A DNA stretch of 36,506 nt from a virus, in the IMG/VR virus record IMGVR_UViG_3300032132_000022, positions 1 to 36,506 of that record; one strand, 5' to 3'. Every line of letters starts with the position of its first letter. The first letter of the stretch is position 1. Under the pieces are notes generated by a model. The model was not told the DNA's origin, ran no database searches, and was given only the letters and a program-made list of their open reading frames with translations. The position numbers were made by a program, and so were the translations under genes. This document shows positions 16,112-24,551 of the stretch, one piece after another.

Positions 16112-18282
16112 TGGCAATCAACTGGAAGCAACTGCGATACGGTACGCTCGTCGCCAGTGGCGCGATCATCACGGGCACCACGATCTACGTTTCGACACGC
16201 ATCAACGTGCAGTCGATTGACGTACAGGAGTTGACTGAGGGGTTGCAGGAGCGCGCCCGTGCCATCCAGTATGCGTCAGCAACCACGCTCAACATCTCCA
16301 CCCAGATCGTCAGGCACTTCACCAACATCTCGACGACGTATGCCGTGCCCAACGGAACCAACCCACCGACGATGGTTCCCTTCCTTGAGGATGCTGGCAC
16401 GACCGACCTTGTAGTCACCAACACGGCACTCGCGTTCGTCTACTCGACGACGGAGACGATGAACACGGGGAAGATCATCTGGGCAGGATGGTCGAACCTG
16501 ACCGCATCGGGGTTCTCCGATAGCAGTATAAACAACACCTACGTGCTCGCAGGGTACGAAGACCACACCAATGTTCCTGCCACCACGATCGGTTCCCTGT
16601 TCGGGCACATCGGCTACTACACGAATAGCGCGGTCGCAGCGACCGCAGGGTCAACGAACTGGGTCTTGCTTGACGTTCGGAACAAGGACCGTCCCAGTGG
16701 GCTAACATCTTTCGAGAAAGCTGACACGTGGAGGATACAAAATTTGTTTGTCACCTTCTCGACGCAGGTTCTCGCCAACACCGTCGTCACCAACATCGAC
16801 CCTGTCTGGGAATGGGACTACCCGACCGGAGTAATTGGTCTGCTTTTTAGCGGATTGAAAAGATATTATGCTGATGGTCCGAACACGTTCAAGGGAACTG
16901 GAAACTGGTATAGCGAGCAAATTTTCCCTGCGGCTGACGGAGAGGTAACTGCTGTCGATGCCTCGCTCGATACGAATGAGATCCGAGCGGCGACCGTGTA
17001 CTTCTCAGAGGTGCGGCAGAACGTGCTGCCGATGCAGACCCCAGACACGAACTGGTGGAATGCGTTCGACGTTGCCATCACGTCCCTGGTTCCGAGTTTC
17101 GTCGATTACTGGCACATGACGAACGGACCCGTCTATCACACTGCTACAGGACTGTTCGACAGGCTAGACATCGGCGACGGTACCAACCGATTCACCAGTT
17201 ATGTAACAAGCGGCATCCCCATCTACGGTGGTGTCGGGTTCCGTCTGTATGAGACCAATTTGATCGAGCGGTATAAGATCCTGCACGCACTCACGACTGT
17301 TGTGGGGCAGGCGAGTGCGCTTGAGACGGTCGTGTCCAATGCCGTGTCGAACGTCGTTTATACGACCATCGACCCCTTTTCATTTAACTCATCGCAACCT
17401 TACAACAGCAACGACACGCCCGAACCATTCGTAGATGCGTGGATTACAAATGCGTCGGGTGACTTTATACCCGAAGGGTGGGTTCCACTCAGGAAAGACC
17501 CGTGGATAACGAGTTACACACAACAGATCAAGGGGCACCAGTTCTTCTACACAAACTGGTTTCCGTCGCGCACGTTTGATGGATCGTTCGTCGGTGCCGT
17601 CTCCACAAACGTAGATGCGAGCGTGCCACGCTGGGAGTACGCTTGGCAGTTTCATTTCTCCCTCGATTCGCACCTGCGTTGGGAAACGAACTCCAGCGCA
17701 CAACCGATAGGCAGCAAGGACAACTTCCGCATCTTCGACGGATACCAGAGGTATCATGCCCCGCTCATCCCCTCCATTGATACGTCGCACACGGCTATCG
17801 CACACGGTGATGTGGGTGTCGTGATCAACGCCGACCTGACAGGGGTGGTGGTCAATGCAGATTATTACGGCAAGTGGTACGACCGGACGAACTTCGACTC
17901 CTCGGCGTACACGTGGACAGGCGTGCAGTGGCGCACGCTGGGGTCTAGCACGGGACAGATGGAGTTCGTGTCGCACACAAACTCACTGAGCAACTACTCT
18001 GTGGGCATCCCGTCGATCCTGTCGTCCAACGTATATGGGCATTGGTCAACGAATACGTTGGGGGGAGGAACAAACGCGCAGGGGTATTATGGGCTTGACG
18101 CGACAGATCCTGCCCTCCGTCATCTCGTAGTTGACGCCCTTAGCGCAGGGGCGTTGTTCACAGGACGTGTGCGAACGCATCAATCCCACACGGGAACGTC
18201 GCTGCTGTTTTTCGGGAGGAAGTTGGGTATCGCAACTGGCGTACTGCACTTTACGTTCACCAGATGCAAAGATCCGCTATAG
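16111..18282 (+). CDS. Large putative tail fibre/tip protein with N-terminal membrane anchor
   Basis: 723 residues. Residues about 9-29 (YGTLVASGAIITGTTIYVS) form a hydrophobic segment with a Lys/Arg-containing start, like an uncleaved signal anchor. A coiled-coil-like helix follows (ELTEGLQERARAIQ), then a long Thr/Asn/Ser/Tyr/Trp-rich beta body typical of receptor-binding or fibre proteins (WDYPTG, TNWWNAF, GSFVGAVSTNVDASVP). I cannot assign a known fold. The length and position, after the tape measure and two small tip genes, fit a central tip or fibre component. A membrane-type N-terminus is unusual for such a protein. Confidence 0.6.
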   Translation: MAINWKQLRYGTLVASGAIITGTTIYVSTRINVQSIDVQELTEGLQERARAIQYASATTLNISTQIVRHFTNISTTYAVPNGTNPPTMVPFLEDAGTTDLVVTNTALAFVYSTTETMNTGKIIWAGWSNLTASGFSDSSINNTYVLAGYEDHTNVPATTIGSLFGHIGYYTNSAVAATAGSTNWVLLDVRNKDRPSGLTSFEKADTWRIQNLFVTFSTQVLANTVVTNIDPVWEWDYPTGVIGLLFSGLKRYYADGPNTFKGTGNWYSEQIFPAADGEVTAVDASLDTNEIRAATVYFSEVRQNVLPMQTPDTNWWNAFDVAITSLVPSFVDYWHMTNGPVYHTATGLFDRLDIGDGTNRFTSYVTSGIPIYGGVGFRLYETNLIERYKILHALTTVVGQASALETVVSNAVSNVVYTTIDPFSFNSSQPYNSNDTPEPFVDAWITNASGDFIPEGWVPLRKDPWITSYTQQIKGHQFFYTNWFPSRTFDGSFVGAVSTNVDASVPRWEYAWQFHFSLDSHLRWETNSSAQPIGSKDNFRIFDGYQRYHAPLIPSIDTSHTAIAHGDVGVVINADLTGVVVNADYYGKWYDRTNFDSSAYTWTGVQWRTLGSSTGQMEFVSHTNSLSNYSVGIPSILSSNVYGHWSTNTLGGGTNAQGYYGLDATDPALRHLVVDALSAGALFTGRVRTHQSHTGTSLLFFGRKLGIATGVLHFTFTRCKDPL

Positions 18283-18351
18283 GATAGCGAGGAGAAGGTT
18301 GCAGGATCGACGAAAAAAGAGGACAACAAGAACCGCACTTTGCGCGCTCGT

Positions 18352-21054
18352 ATGAAAATCGGCGTTTACATCTCATTACTATGCACTGCCGTTGCGCTTA
18401 TCTCGCACGCTGCCGTCGCGCCACGGCAAAGGTATACATTTGATGTCAACCAGCAGCAAAAGCCGACGCAACTGAAAGCGGTCCAGCTATCAAGCTGGGA
18501 ATATCTCTTCAAGTTCAACGAGAACCGCGTCGCCAAAGACCTGACCGATGTCGATCGGGTGCTGTTCGACTTTTCAACGACCAACCTGTCGTGGACATCG
18601 ACCGTCACGGGTAGCGTCTTCCTCGCCACCAACGGGCAGATCCTCGTTCCGTTTACGCCAGCGCAGTTGAACACAAACGGGTCTTTCCGGTGGCGAGTTG
18701 AGGCGATCGACGATGGGGCTGGAAAGACCCTCGCGTTCGGGTTTGGGACACTAACAATCGAGAGGGACTGGGGCGCATCGACGACTGCGGCAGCGTTTGT
18801 TACCTCGACAAATATAGATTGGGCAAGCGTCGGCATTTACGCGAACACGTTGTCGAATGGGCCGTATCGCGCAGGGACGAACATCTCATTCGGACTGACG
18901 GGCAACGGCGCGGTCACGATTAACTCTTCTGCCATCAGCGCGGCGTATACCAACTGGGTAGCCGTATCGGGCGGGAACCTGACGCTCGCAGGCACGGGCC
19001 GCAGCGGGTCCAATACGATAGGCTTAACGACGGCAGCGATCCAGGGTGCGGCAGCGTCGATAACCAACGCACTCAACACGTCCATCATCGCGCTCAATGC
19101 AGCGAGTAATACGTTTGAAGCGGACATCAATGCGCTGGTCGCGGTAAGCAATGCGCCGACCTTGCAGTCAGTTGGCGAGACAAGCGCAACGGCAACGGGC
19201 AGCAGGTACACCAATGGCTTGCGACTGGTGGAGTTTGCGAGCGGAGGCGCGGAGGATTACGCGGCCCGATTTGAGAACACGCACACCGCATTAGAACATA
19301 CCGTCGTCAAGATTGGCGCGGGGCAAGCACCCTATAAAGCGGCAATCTGGGCAAGCAATAAAGTGAATGGAGTGGTCGCTAGGATCGCCACGGACTCAGG
19401 CGACGGGTTGATTGTTGAAAGCACACTCGGAAAGGGCGAACTGTTATCGTCTACCGCTCCGCTATACATCGAATCACCGGACGCAGACATGTTCATACGT
19501 GGCGCACATGGGGCGAATAGAATTGCGCTGGACGTTGGGCGACTGGGTAACACCAACCGCGTCAAGCTGGGCAGCTTAAACTATGCGCTCGACACCACGC
19601 AAGGCAACAGTCGGATCAAGCACGTTCTGGAATTGGACAAGGTAACTTTCGTCGGTGTCGCCGCTGAAGCGTTTAGCTTCAAGCCCGAATATCAACCAGC
19701 AGACGGGTCGGTGATGACCTACGATGCCACAAAGCACCATTGGACAAATCAACTTACGATCAATCAGTCGTCCAAGTCGGATGGTGATTCGTTGGTGTAC
19801 CGATCCGCGCAGGGCGAATACACGAACGAGGCAACATTTACCGATGCCACGAACGCAGCGATTATTGCTGCCGCCGCTGCCGTTGCGCTGGGCTACGAAT
19901 CAGGCACGTCCACGAACCACACGCTTTGGACCGAGACGCATTCCGTTTCGGGGTCGATCAAGATGCTTCATGCGTCGGTGATTAAGAGCGGGAGCGACAA
20001 GATCGCATACGACCCGCAGCTTGGTTTTCTGAAGGACCTGGACGGCACCAACTCGATCAGGTTGCATGAACGGCAGCTTACTGACACCGCTGGCGCAATC
20101 GTAGGCGACTGGGCAGGGCCGCGCACGTTCTCGACCGTAAGCGGACTGACGAACAACGTGCCCAATCCCGCAGCGGCATCGAGCAACAACAACGCCGCTA
20201 CGACAAAGTGGGTCAGGGACTTGGTTGGACTGCAAAACCATTCCGGTGGTGGTGGCGGCAGCGCGACCAGCGCACAGTACACGGTCACGTTTCGCCACGC
20301 TAATCTGGCGGCAGGTGTCCTGACCGTTGACCACGATCTCGATAGCGACGGACAACTTGTGCAGGTGTTCCGCACTCAGGCGACGGGCTATGATGAAATC
20401 ATATCGCCGGACGCAGTAAGCATATCAAATGCAAATACCGTTCTCGTTGACCTGACTACGTTCGGATCGTTCGCTTGGACGGGGCGCGTGACCGTGGCGG
20501 GATCGAGTGTGACTGCTGCGCTTGGCAACTATCTGCAATCGGCGCAGACGAATGGGTGGGATGTATCGGGCGGTGGTGGAGACACAACGACCAATATGTA
20601 TGCGAGTTTGTATTTCAAAGACCGTTTGCCATCTTTTCCTGTTTCGACATTTGGCTTAGTGAATCCAGATGGTGAGCGCAGCGACATCCATAATATCTAT
20701 GATCCGGTTGTGGGCGCGATTACTCCACCAGAGACAGGCGTGTGGATCAATGTATGGATCGACGCAAATCTCGATGGTGCTTCTGGCATAGACAATGGTG
20801 GGTGGACTATTACAACAAACGACGGAGGATTTGGAGGAACAAAGTATTTCAAGTTGCAGCAGTATAGCCATTCCGCTGGGTCTGTGCATCTAGCTGCTGC
20901 ATGGTTCCATACGGAGTCGGCGATATCGAACTATCCGATCTACTACTACCATCAGTATGCTAGTCCGTTCAACTTTGTGACTGGACTTGTATCGCAAGCA
21001 GATTCGGATACACCGTTCCGAATGATCGTGAAGATAACGAAGGAGCAACCATGA
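18352..21054 (+). CDS. Large putative tail fibre protein with signal peptide
   Basis: 900 residues from the ATG at 18352; a TTG at 18340 would add four residues. The start is uncertain because the nearest AGAGGA (18317-18322) is far upstream. Residues 1-22 look like a signal peptide (MKIGVYISLL, an Ala/Leu core, then SHAAVAP). Next comes a beta domain (residues about 30-140), a helical repeat-like part (near 220-270, Ala/Asn-rich), and a long Ser/Thr/Asn/Gly-rich fibre body. A Gly-rich hinge (GGGGS type) lies near 630 and another (GGGGDTTTN) near 740, before a C-terminal globular domain rich in Tyr and Asp that could be the receptor-binding head. The stop overlaps the next start (ATGA, 21051-21054). 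Confidence 0.65.
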   Translation: MKIGVYISLLCTAVALISHAAVAPRQRYTFDVNQQQKPTQLKAVQLSSWEYLFKFNENRVAKDLTDVDRVLFDFSTTNLSWTSTVTGSVFLATNGQILVPFTPAQLNTNGSFRWRVEAIDDGAGKTLAFGFGTLTIERDWGASTTAAAFVTSTNIDWASVGIYANTLSNGPYRAGTNISFGLTGNGAVTINSSAISAAYTNWVAVSGGNLTLAGTGRSGSNTIGLTTAAIQGAAASITNALNTSIIALNAASNTFEADINALVAVSNAPTLQSVGETSATATGSRYTNGLRLVEFASGGAEDYAARFENTHTALEHTVVKIGAGQAPYKAAIWASNKVNGVVARIATDSGDGLIVESTLGKGELLSSTAPLYIESPDADMFIRGAHGANRIALDVGRLGNTNRVKLGSLNYALDTTQGNSRIKHVLELDKVTFVGVAAEAFSFKPEYQPADGSVMTYDATKHHWTNQLTINQSSKSDGDSLVYRSAQGEYTNEATFTDATNAAIIAAAAAVALGYESGTSTNHTLWTETHSVSGSIKMLHASVIKSGSDKIAYDPQLGFLKDLDGTNSIRLHERQLTDTAGAIVGDWAGPRTFSTVSGLTNNVPNPAAASSNNNAATTKWVRDLVGLQNHSGGGGGSATSAQYTVTFRHANLAAGVLTVDHDLDSDGQLVQVFRTQATGYDEIISPDAVSISNANTVLVDLTTFGSFAWTGRVTVAGSSVTAALGNYLQSAQTNGWDVSGGGGDTTTNMYASLYFKDRLPSFPVSTFGLVNPDGERSDIHNIYDPVVGAITPPETGVWINVWIDANLDGASGIDNGGWTITTNDGGFGGTKYFKLQQYSHSAGSVHLAAAWFHTESAISNYPIYYYHQYASPFNFVTGLVSQADSDTPFRMIVKITKEQP

Positions 21055-21470
21055 TTCGTTCTACCATTATTTGCCTGCTGTTAATGGCCGCGCCTGCTTT
21101 AGCTGACCACGAAACGAATCACTATTTCATCGTGGATTCTACGACTGCGGAGTTTGAAGGCGCGACTGCGATATGGACAGACGATCCGATTCTGTCGAGC
21201 GGCATTCCCGATGCGTTGAAGCAGCAAGAGGCTGGAGTGGTTTGGATCGAAGTGACCAGCGAGCAGTACGCCGCAGGATTTGAAGCGTATGGTGCTGCCG
21301 CTGCTGAAGCTGCGAGGGCCGCAGCAGTATCCGACATCGAGTCACGCTGGACAGAGGTAGAACGCAAGGCCCATGTGATGCAGTTCTTGATGGACAACCG
21401 TATCCGCATCTTGGAAAGTCGCGGCACGAATACATGGGCGCAGTACAAGTTGGAGGTGGATGCACTATGA
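21051..21470 (+). CDS. Exported protein with Ala-rich helical C-terminus
   Basis: 139 residues. Residues 1-18 are a clear signal peptide (MIRSTIICLLLMAAPALA, AxA site). The mature part starts DHETNHYF, with a beta-rich first half. An Ala/Glu-rich helix (about 85-125) resembles coiled-coil parts of fibre chaperones or attachment proteins. It lies between two fibre-type genes with ATGA overlaps on both sides (21051-21054, 21467-21470). Function unknown; possibly a tail fibre assembly or accessory protein acting in the periplasm. Confidence 0.6.
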   Translation: MIRSTIICLLLMAAPALADHETNHYFIVDSTTAEFEGATAIWTDDPILSSGIPDALKQQEAGVVWIEVTSEQYAAGFEAYGAAAAEAARAAAVSDIESRWTEVERKAHVMQFLMDNRIRILESRGTNTWAQYKLEVDAL

Positions 21471-22093
21471 AGAAGCTGATCGCAACAATCGCATTGCTCT
21501 CCTGCCTGACCGCCTACGCTGCGGAATTTGGCACAATCAACGGCACGGTCGGCACGTTCACCGCTTTGACCAACGATGGGTCGCCTGTTCTCACGGAAGC
21601 TACGGCAACGGGTGGCATCCCGCAATGGCTGACCAACTACCAGTTTGAAGCGACATACAATAGCAATTATTGGATATCGCAAAGTTCGGACGTAACGAAC
21701 GTATTGCAATTTGAAACGGAGACTTATGATCTGGGGAACATCTACAATCCCACGACGTTTACTGCAACGGTGATTAAGGACGGCAGGTATGAAACCCGTG
21801 TCCATTGGGGGATGGGTCATGCTCTTTCTGCTAGCCAACAAATGCACACATTTTTTCAGACAAATGGGTTTGCAGTTGGCGCGTCTTTTTATCTACAGGG
21901 GAGCCAAGGAAACTCACAAGACGTGCGAGATCAAATCTACGAGCGGGTTTTGAAACTCACATCCAACTCAACCGTTCGCGCCTGCAACCTCTTTACAAGT
22001 TCGGGCACCCGACTAGGTGGTGGCGATAGTTCCAGCGCAAATGAACTGCGGCATCACATGTCTGCGTTTTCAATGAATTATTTGGGGCCGTGA
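21467..22093 (+). CDS. Exported C1q-like jelly-roll protein (putative receptor binding)
   Basis: 208 residues from the ATG at 21467, chosen for GGAGG 6-10 bases upstream and the ATGA overlap. Residues 1-19 are a signal peptide (MKKLIATIALLSCLTAYAA). The C-terminal about 130 residues follow a C1q/TNF-like pattern: YDLGNIYNPTTFTATVIKDGRYETRVHW (strands A-B), later hydrophobic strands with a GASFYLQGS segment, and an ending like C1q (SAFSMNYLG). C1q-like heads occur at the ends of phage fibres. The family match is moderate. Its signal peptide is nearly the same as that of the next gene at DNA level. Confidence 0.6.
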   Translation: MKKLIATIALLSCLTAYAAEFGTINGTVGTFTALTNDGSPVLTEATATGGIPQWLTNYQFEATYNSNYWISQSSDVTNVLQFETETYDLGNIYNPTTFTATVIKDGRYETRVHWGMGHALSASQQMHTFFQTNGFAVGASFYLQGSQGNSQDVRDQIYERVLKLTSNSTVRACNLFTSSGTRLGGGDSSSANELRHHMSAFSMNYLGP

Positions 22094-22095
22094 AA

Positions 22096-22647
22096 ATGAA
22101 GAAACTACTCGCAACAATCGCATTGCTCGTCGGCTTGATCGCTTCAGCGCAGGCCGCAGATTTTTGGGTGACTGATCTGAACCTGTCCGACGCAGAAACG
22201 GTCTACCGCTCGTACCTGATGGACAACGTAAGCACCAACGCTGCGCTCGCTGCTACGCCGTCCGTGCAGGATCTTGACGGAGACACCTATGTACTCGACC
22301 TCGATGGCGCAACTCCCGCACAACTCGATACGCGCGCCGCATCCATGAGCGCAGCAGACATCGTAGCCGCTGCAAAGGTCATCGAGTACGCCGAAAACGG
22401 GTGGTCGATTGCTGCACAGAACAGCGCAGCGTCAAGCATCATCGCGATGGCCGCGAAGTACGGCGTAACGAACGTGAATCCGTGGGCCGATGTCTCCGCA
22501 GCAATAGTGGCAGAGGAACAGGCTGCGCTTGCGAGTAGCAATGACTTTCGGTTGCTGATCGCAGTCAGCGACGGAACCAAGATGCTCAGCTATTACGAGT
22601 TCTACACCGCGAACGGTGGCGACACCAAGAACGTCGTCGCGCCATAA
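22096..22647 (+). CDS. Exported hypothetical protein
   Basis: 183 residues from the ATG at 22096; a GTG at 22090 overlaps the previous stop and is an alternative. Residues 1-20 are a signal peptide (MKKLLATIALLVGLIASAQA, AQA site), followed by ADFW. The mature part is Ala-rich and mixed (DLDGDTYVLDLDGATPAQL, then helices rich in Ala and Ser). The final FYTANGGDTKNVVAP tail looks extended. No family recognised. It is the last of the fibre-region genes. Confidence 0.6.
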   Translation: MKKLLATIALLVGLIASAQAADFWVTDLNLSDAETVYRSYLMDNVSTNAALAATPSVQDLDGDTYVLDLDGATPAQLDTRAASMSAADIVAAAKVIEYAENGWSIAAQNSAASSIIAMAAKYGVTNVNPWADVSAAIVAEEQAALASSNDFRLLIAVSDGTKMLSYYEFYTANGGDTKNVVAP

Positions 22648-22668
22648 TACTACAACAAAGGAATACCG

Positions 22669-22782
22669 ATGAATTGGAAACCAGCGTTTGAGTTCGGTGT
22701 GGTGTCAACAAAAGCCACACTCGTCATATACGGAACCGCTATCGTGGCAATATCTATTGTAGTGACTGCGCTGCTGGCGTAG
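22669..22782 (+). CDS. 37-residue single-span membrane peptide
   Basis: A short gene with a very good AAAGGA ribosome binding site 7-8 bases before the ATG. The peptide starts MNWKPAFEF and has one hydrophobic span (about residues 16-37, YGTAIVAISIVVTALLA) running to the stop. It sits at the start of the lysis/envelope region, right after the last fibre gene. A pinholin or small holin-like role is possible, as is a regulator of the next membrane protein, but a single span of this size is not diagnostic. Confidence 0.55.
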   Translation: MNWKPAFEFGVVSTKATLVIYGTAIVAISIVVTALLA

Positions 22783-22819
22783 TCGCGCCATAGGATGCAG
22801 AGATGCAAAGGCCGTATGA

Positions 22820-23257
22820 ATGGACTCGGATGACATGGGACGCAGCAGGAGACAGACCGATCCCACGGGAGAAGACCATTCGCCTTCCCGTGCAGACGGT
22901 GAACCTTATCTTGTCGTGGACAAGAAGATCGCTGTGCCTCTTTACATTGTCGTCCTTCTGTTTGTGTGGTTGGTTCCTGCAACGGTTACAGTCGTCAAGT
23001 TCCTGCACAGATTTGAGCGGATCGAACGCGCACTTCACGCAACAAAAAAGATCGAAAGCGATGTTGCAGACATCACAAGAAGACTTGACGCCGCAGAGCG
23101 CAGGCATGTATCCCGATCAGCAGAGTGGCACCGAGAGCAGGCCAAGCAGCAGTGGGAAAACTACAAAGCAGCACACCCTGACCAGGACGTACCGCGAACC
23201 GAGGATGTTGGATTCGTCAATGAAGACGGGGAGTGGCAATATCCAGATGCTCGATAA
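22820..23257 (+). CDS. Membrane protein with coiled coil, holin/i-spanin-like
   Basis: 145 residues, with AAAGG 8 bases upstream of the ATG. Residues 1-35 are polar and charged; about 37-61 form one strong membrane span (AVPLYIVVLLFVWLVPATVTVV). Residues 62-115 are a charged helical coiled coil (RFERIERALHATKKIESDVADITRRLDAAERRH). This inner-membrane anchor plus coiled coil is the layout of Rz-type i-spanins and of some phage membrane proteins beside holins. Topology and role are inferred. A different frame over the same bases (22803-23294) lacks such features and is taken as a shadow. Confidence 0.65.
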   Translation: MDSDDMGRSRRQTDPTGEDHSPSRADGEPYLVVDKKIAVPLYIVVLLFVWLVPATVTVVKFLHRFERIERALHATKKIESDVADITRRLDAAERRHVSRSAEWHREQAKQQWENYKAAHPDQDVPRTEDVGFVNEDGEWQYPDAR

Positions 23258-23290
23258 GTGCGCGCCGAAAAGCCGCGTAAGGATGATGAA

Positions 23291-23869
23291 ATGATTTCAG
23301 GCAAGGCAAAAGTAATGAAAAAGGTATTCACAACATTTTTTGTGGTATTGGTTGTTGGCATTTCGACATATTCAGATGATTTTTCTAATCCGTCTTCATA
23401 CTCCGCTAATACTTGGTTTTTAGGTCCGCATCTGGACAAGTACCGCAAGTCGGATAATCTGGACCGGATCAAAGCTATAGCTGATTTGCAAGCGTCGGAC
23501 GATGAGTTCGTGGTGCGTATGGGTGTCGATCTTCTCGACTTGAAGAAGGTGCCGTCGTTCCTCAAGATTTATGGTAGGGCATTCAAGGCCGAACCTGTTG
23601 AGACCACAACTCGCACGTTGGTCAATGTGGGTACTGCCGCCATTACTGCGATAGGTGTTGCTGAAGGTACGGATGCTTTGGGATGGACAGATTTTGATAT
23701 TCTTGGTCAGGAGAGTTCTGGAGGGTCTACTACCGCATCGAAATCAGAGCCTGCTTCTCCTTCTACTGCGCCTGCTTCCGGTTCCGGTTCAGTTACTGTT
23801 ATGGTAAATGACAATGAGGGAGAAGTGACTGTAGTAGTAGGTGACGATACGTCTGGCGCAGTACAGTAA
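23291..23869 (+). CDS. Exported protein with low-complexity C-terminus
   Basis: 192 residues from the ATG at 23291 (AAGGA 7 bases upstream); 23315 (MKKVFTTFF) is a possible later start. The hydrophobic stretch after MKK (FTTFFVVLVVGISTYS) is a signal peptide or anchor, followed by DDFSNPSSYS. The middle is alpha-helical (DRIKAIADLQASDDEFVVRMGVDLL); near 115-130 lies a mildly hydrophobic Ala/Thr/Val stretch. The C-terminal 50 residues are Ser/Gly/Thr/Ala-rich, ending in a Val/Asp-rich repeat-like tail. Visibly more AT-rich than its neighbours in the first 150 bases. No family recognised; envelope location inferred. Confidence 0.6.
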   Translation: MISGKAKVMKKVFTTFFVVLVVGISTYSDDFSNPSSYSANTWFLGPHLDKYRKSDNLDRIKAIADLQASDDEFVVRMGVDLLDLKKVPSFLKIYGRAFKAEPVETTTRTLVNVGTAAITAIGVAEGTDALGWTDFDILGQESSGGSTTASKSEPASPSTAPASGSGSVTVMVNDNEGEVTVVVGDDTSGAVQ

Positions 23870-24364
23870 ATGAAACGTAGTATCTCACACGAACGGTCAG
23901 GGGAGTGGATCGGACTATCGGGACTGATACTGATTGTCGTCGCGCTGCTTTCGGGTTGTGCTACATCGCTGCCGCACGAACACGCGGCATTTGACTCTCC
24001 CTCTCCAACGATGCTACGCGCAGAGGCATCGCAGCACAATGCGTCGTCCGTCCGCAGGGCAAAAGCAGATCACATCAAGGAGCATCCTCGCTGTGCGTTC
24101 TGCGGCATCAAAGGGAATATCGTCAACGGAAACCGCAACGACGTTCATCATCTAGTGCCGATTTCATTCCGTCCTGATCTCGGCGATGTTCCCGACAACC
24201 TCCTTACCGCGTGTCGGTTCTGCCACTTTTCGTACTGCCACCTTTCCAACTGGTCTCGCTACAATCCTTACGCGCTGCACATGTCTTTGGAAATGCGGAA
24301 CATAGGCGAAGCGTGGCAAGAGCGCGGCTTAATTGAGTTCCAGCGGCGACATCTGCATGAATGA
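23870..24364 (+). CDS. Lipoprotein with HNH nuclease-like domain
   Basis: 164 residues, starting directly after the previous stop. Residues about 14-30 are a lipoprotein signal (hydrophobic LILIVVALLSGC, lipid-carrying Cys C30). Residues 75-124 look like an HNH/zinc-knuckle endonuclease: CAFC (C75, C78), DVHHLVP (H93, H94), DNLLTAC (N110, C115), CRFCH (C118, H119) and H124. The Cys pairs would hold structural zinc; H94, N110 and H119 are the likely HNH catalytic set. The linker 31-70 is polar. HNH proteins are normally cytoplasmic; a lipobox in front would place the nuclease at the envelope. It is flanked by exported and lipoprotein genes, so the signal fits its neighbourhood. Activity and location are inferred. 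Confidence 0.75.
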   Translation: MKRSISHERSGEWIGLSGLILIVVALLSGCATSLPHEHAAFDSPSPTMLRAEASQHNASSVRRAKADHIKEHPRCAFCGIKGNIVNGNRNDVHHLVPISFRPDLGDVPDNLLTACRFCHFSYCHLSNWSRYNPYALHMSLEMRNIGEAWQERGLIEFQRRHLHE

Positions 24365-24551
24365 AAAAACACGCTACAAGGGCCGATCGGTCACGGGGTC
24401 ATACGATCATGGCCCGACAGCACCAATCGTTGCTCTCAGCGCATCCTGCGTGGTTCTGGTGCTCTTGATTGCATTGGCAGCAGGGTGTTCGACGCTGCAA
24501 AGCGAGCGAGTCGATGATGAGTGGACAGCTTGGGGGTGGGGTGAGCAGTGA
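24357..24551 (+). CDS. Small lipoprotein, o-spanin-like candidate
   Basis: 64 residues from the ATG at 24357, overlapping the HNH gene by 8 bases. A polar start (about 20 residues) is followed by a hydrophobic core (SCVVLVLLIALAAGC) and a lipobox Cys at 44. The mature part is only about 21 residues (CSTLQSERVDDEW... with three Trp at the end). Size and position in the lysis region suggest an outer-membrane spanin subunit, but it lacks the Pro-rich sequence of Rz1. Stop overlaps the next start as GTGA at 24548-24551. Confidence 0.6.
   Translation: MNEKTRYKGRSVTGSYDHGPTAPIVALSASCVVLVLLIALAAGCSTLQSERVDDEWTAWGWGEQ

Noticed and set aside
17389-17976. 195-codon antisense frame in the 16111 fibre gene
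   Set aside because: Arg/Val-rich shadow inside a large, well-formed gene.
22803-23294. 163-codon frame overlapping the membrane/coiled-coil gene
   Set aside because: Different frame over the same bases; Ser/Thr-rich without a coherent structure, while the 22820 frame has a clear membrane span and coiled coil.
24361-24468. 35-codon frame overlapping the small lipoprotein (Rz/Rz1-like nesting)
   Set aside because: No signal peptide, lipobox or ribosome binding site in that frame; the 24357 frame has them.
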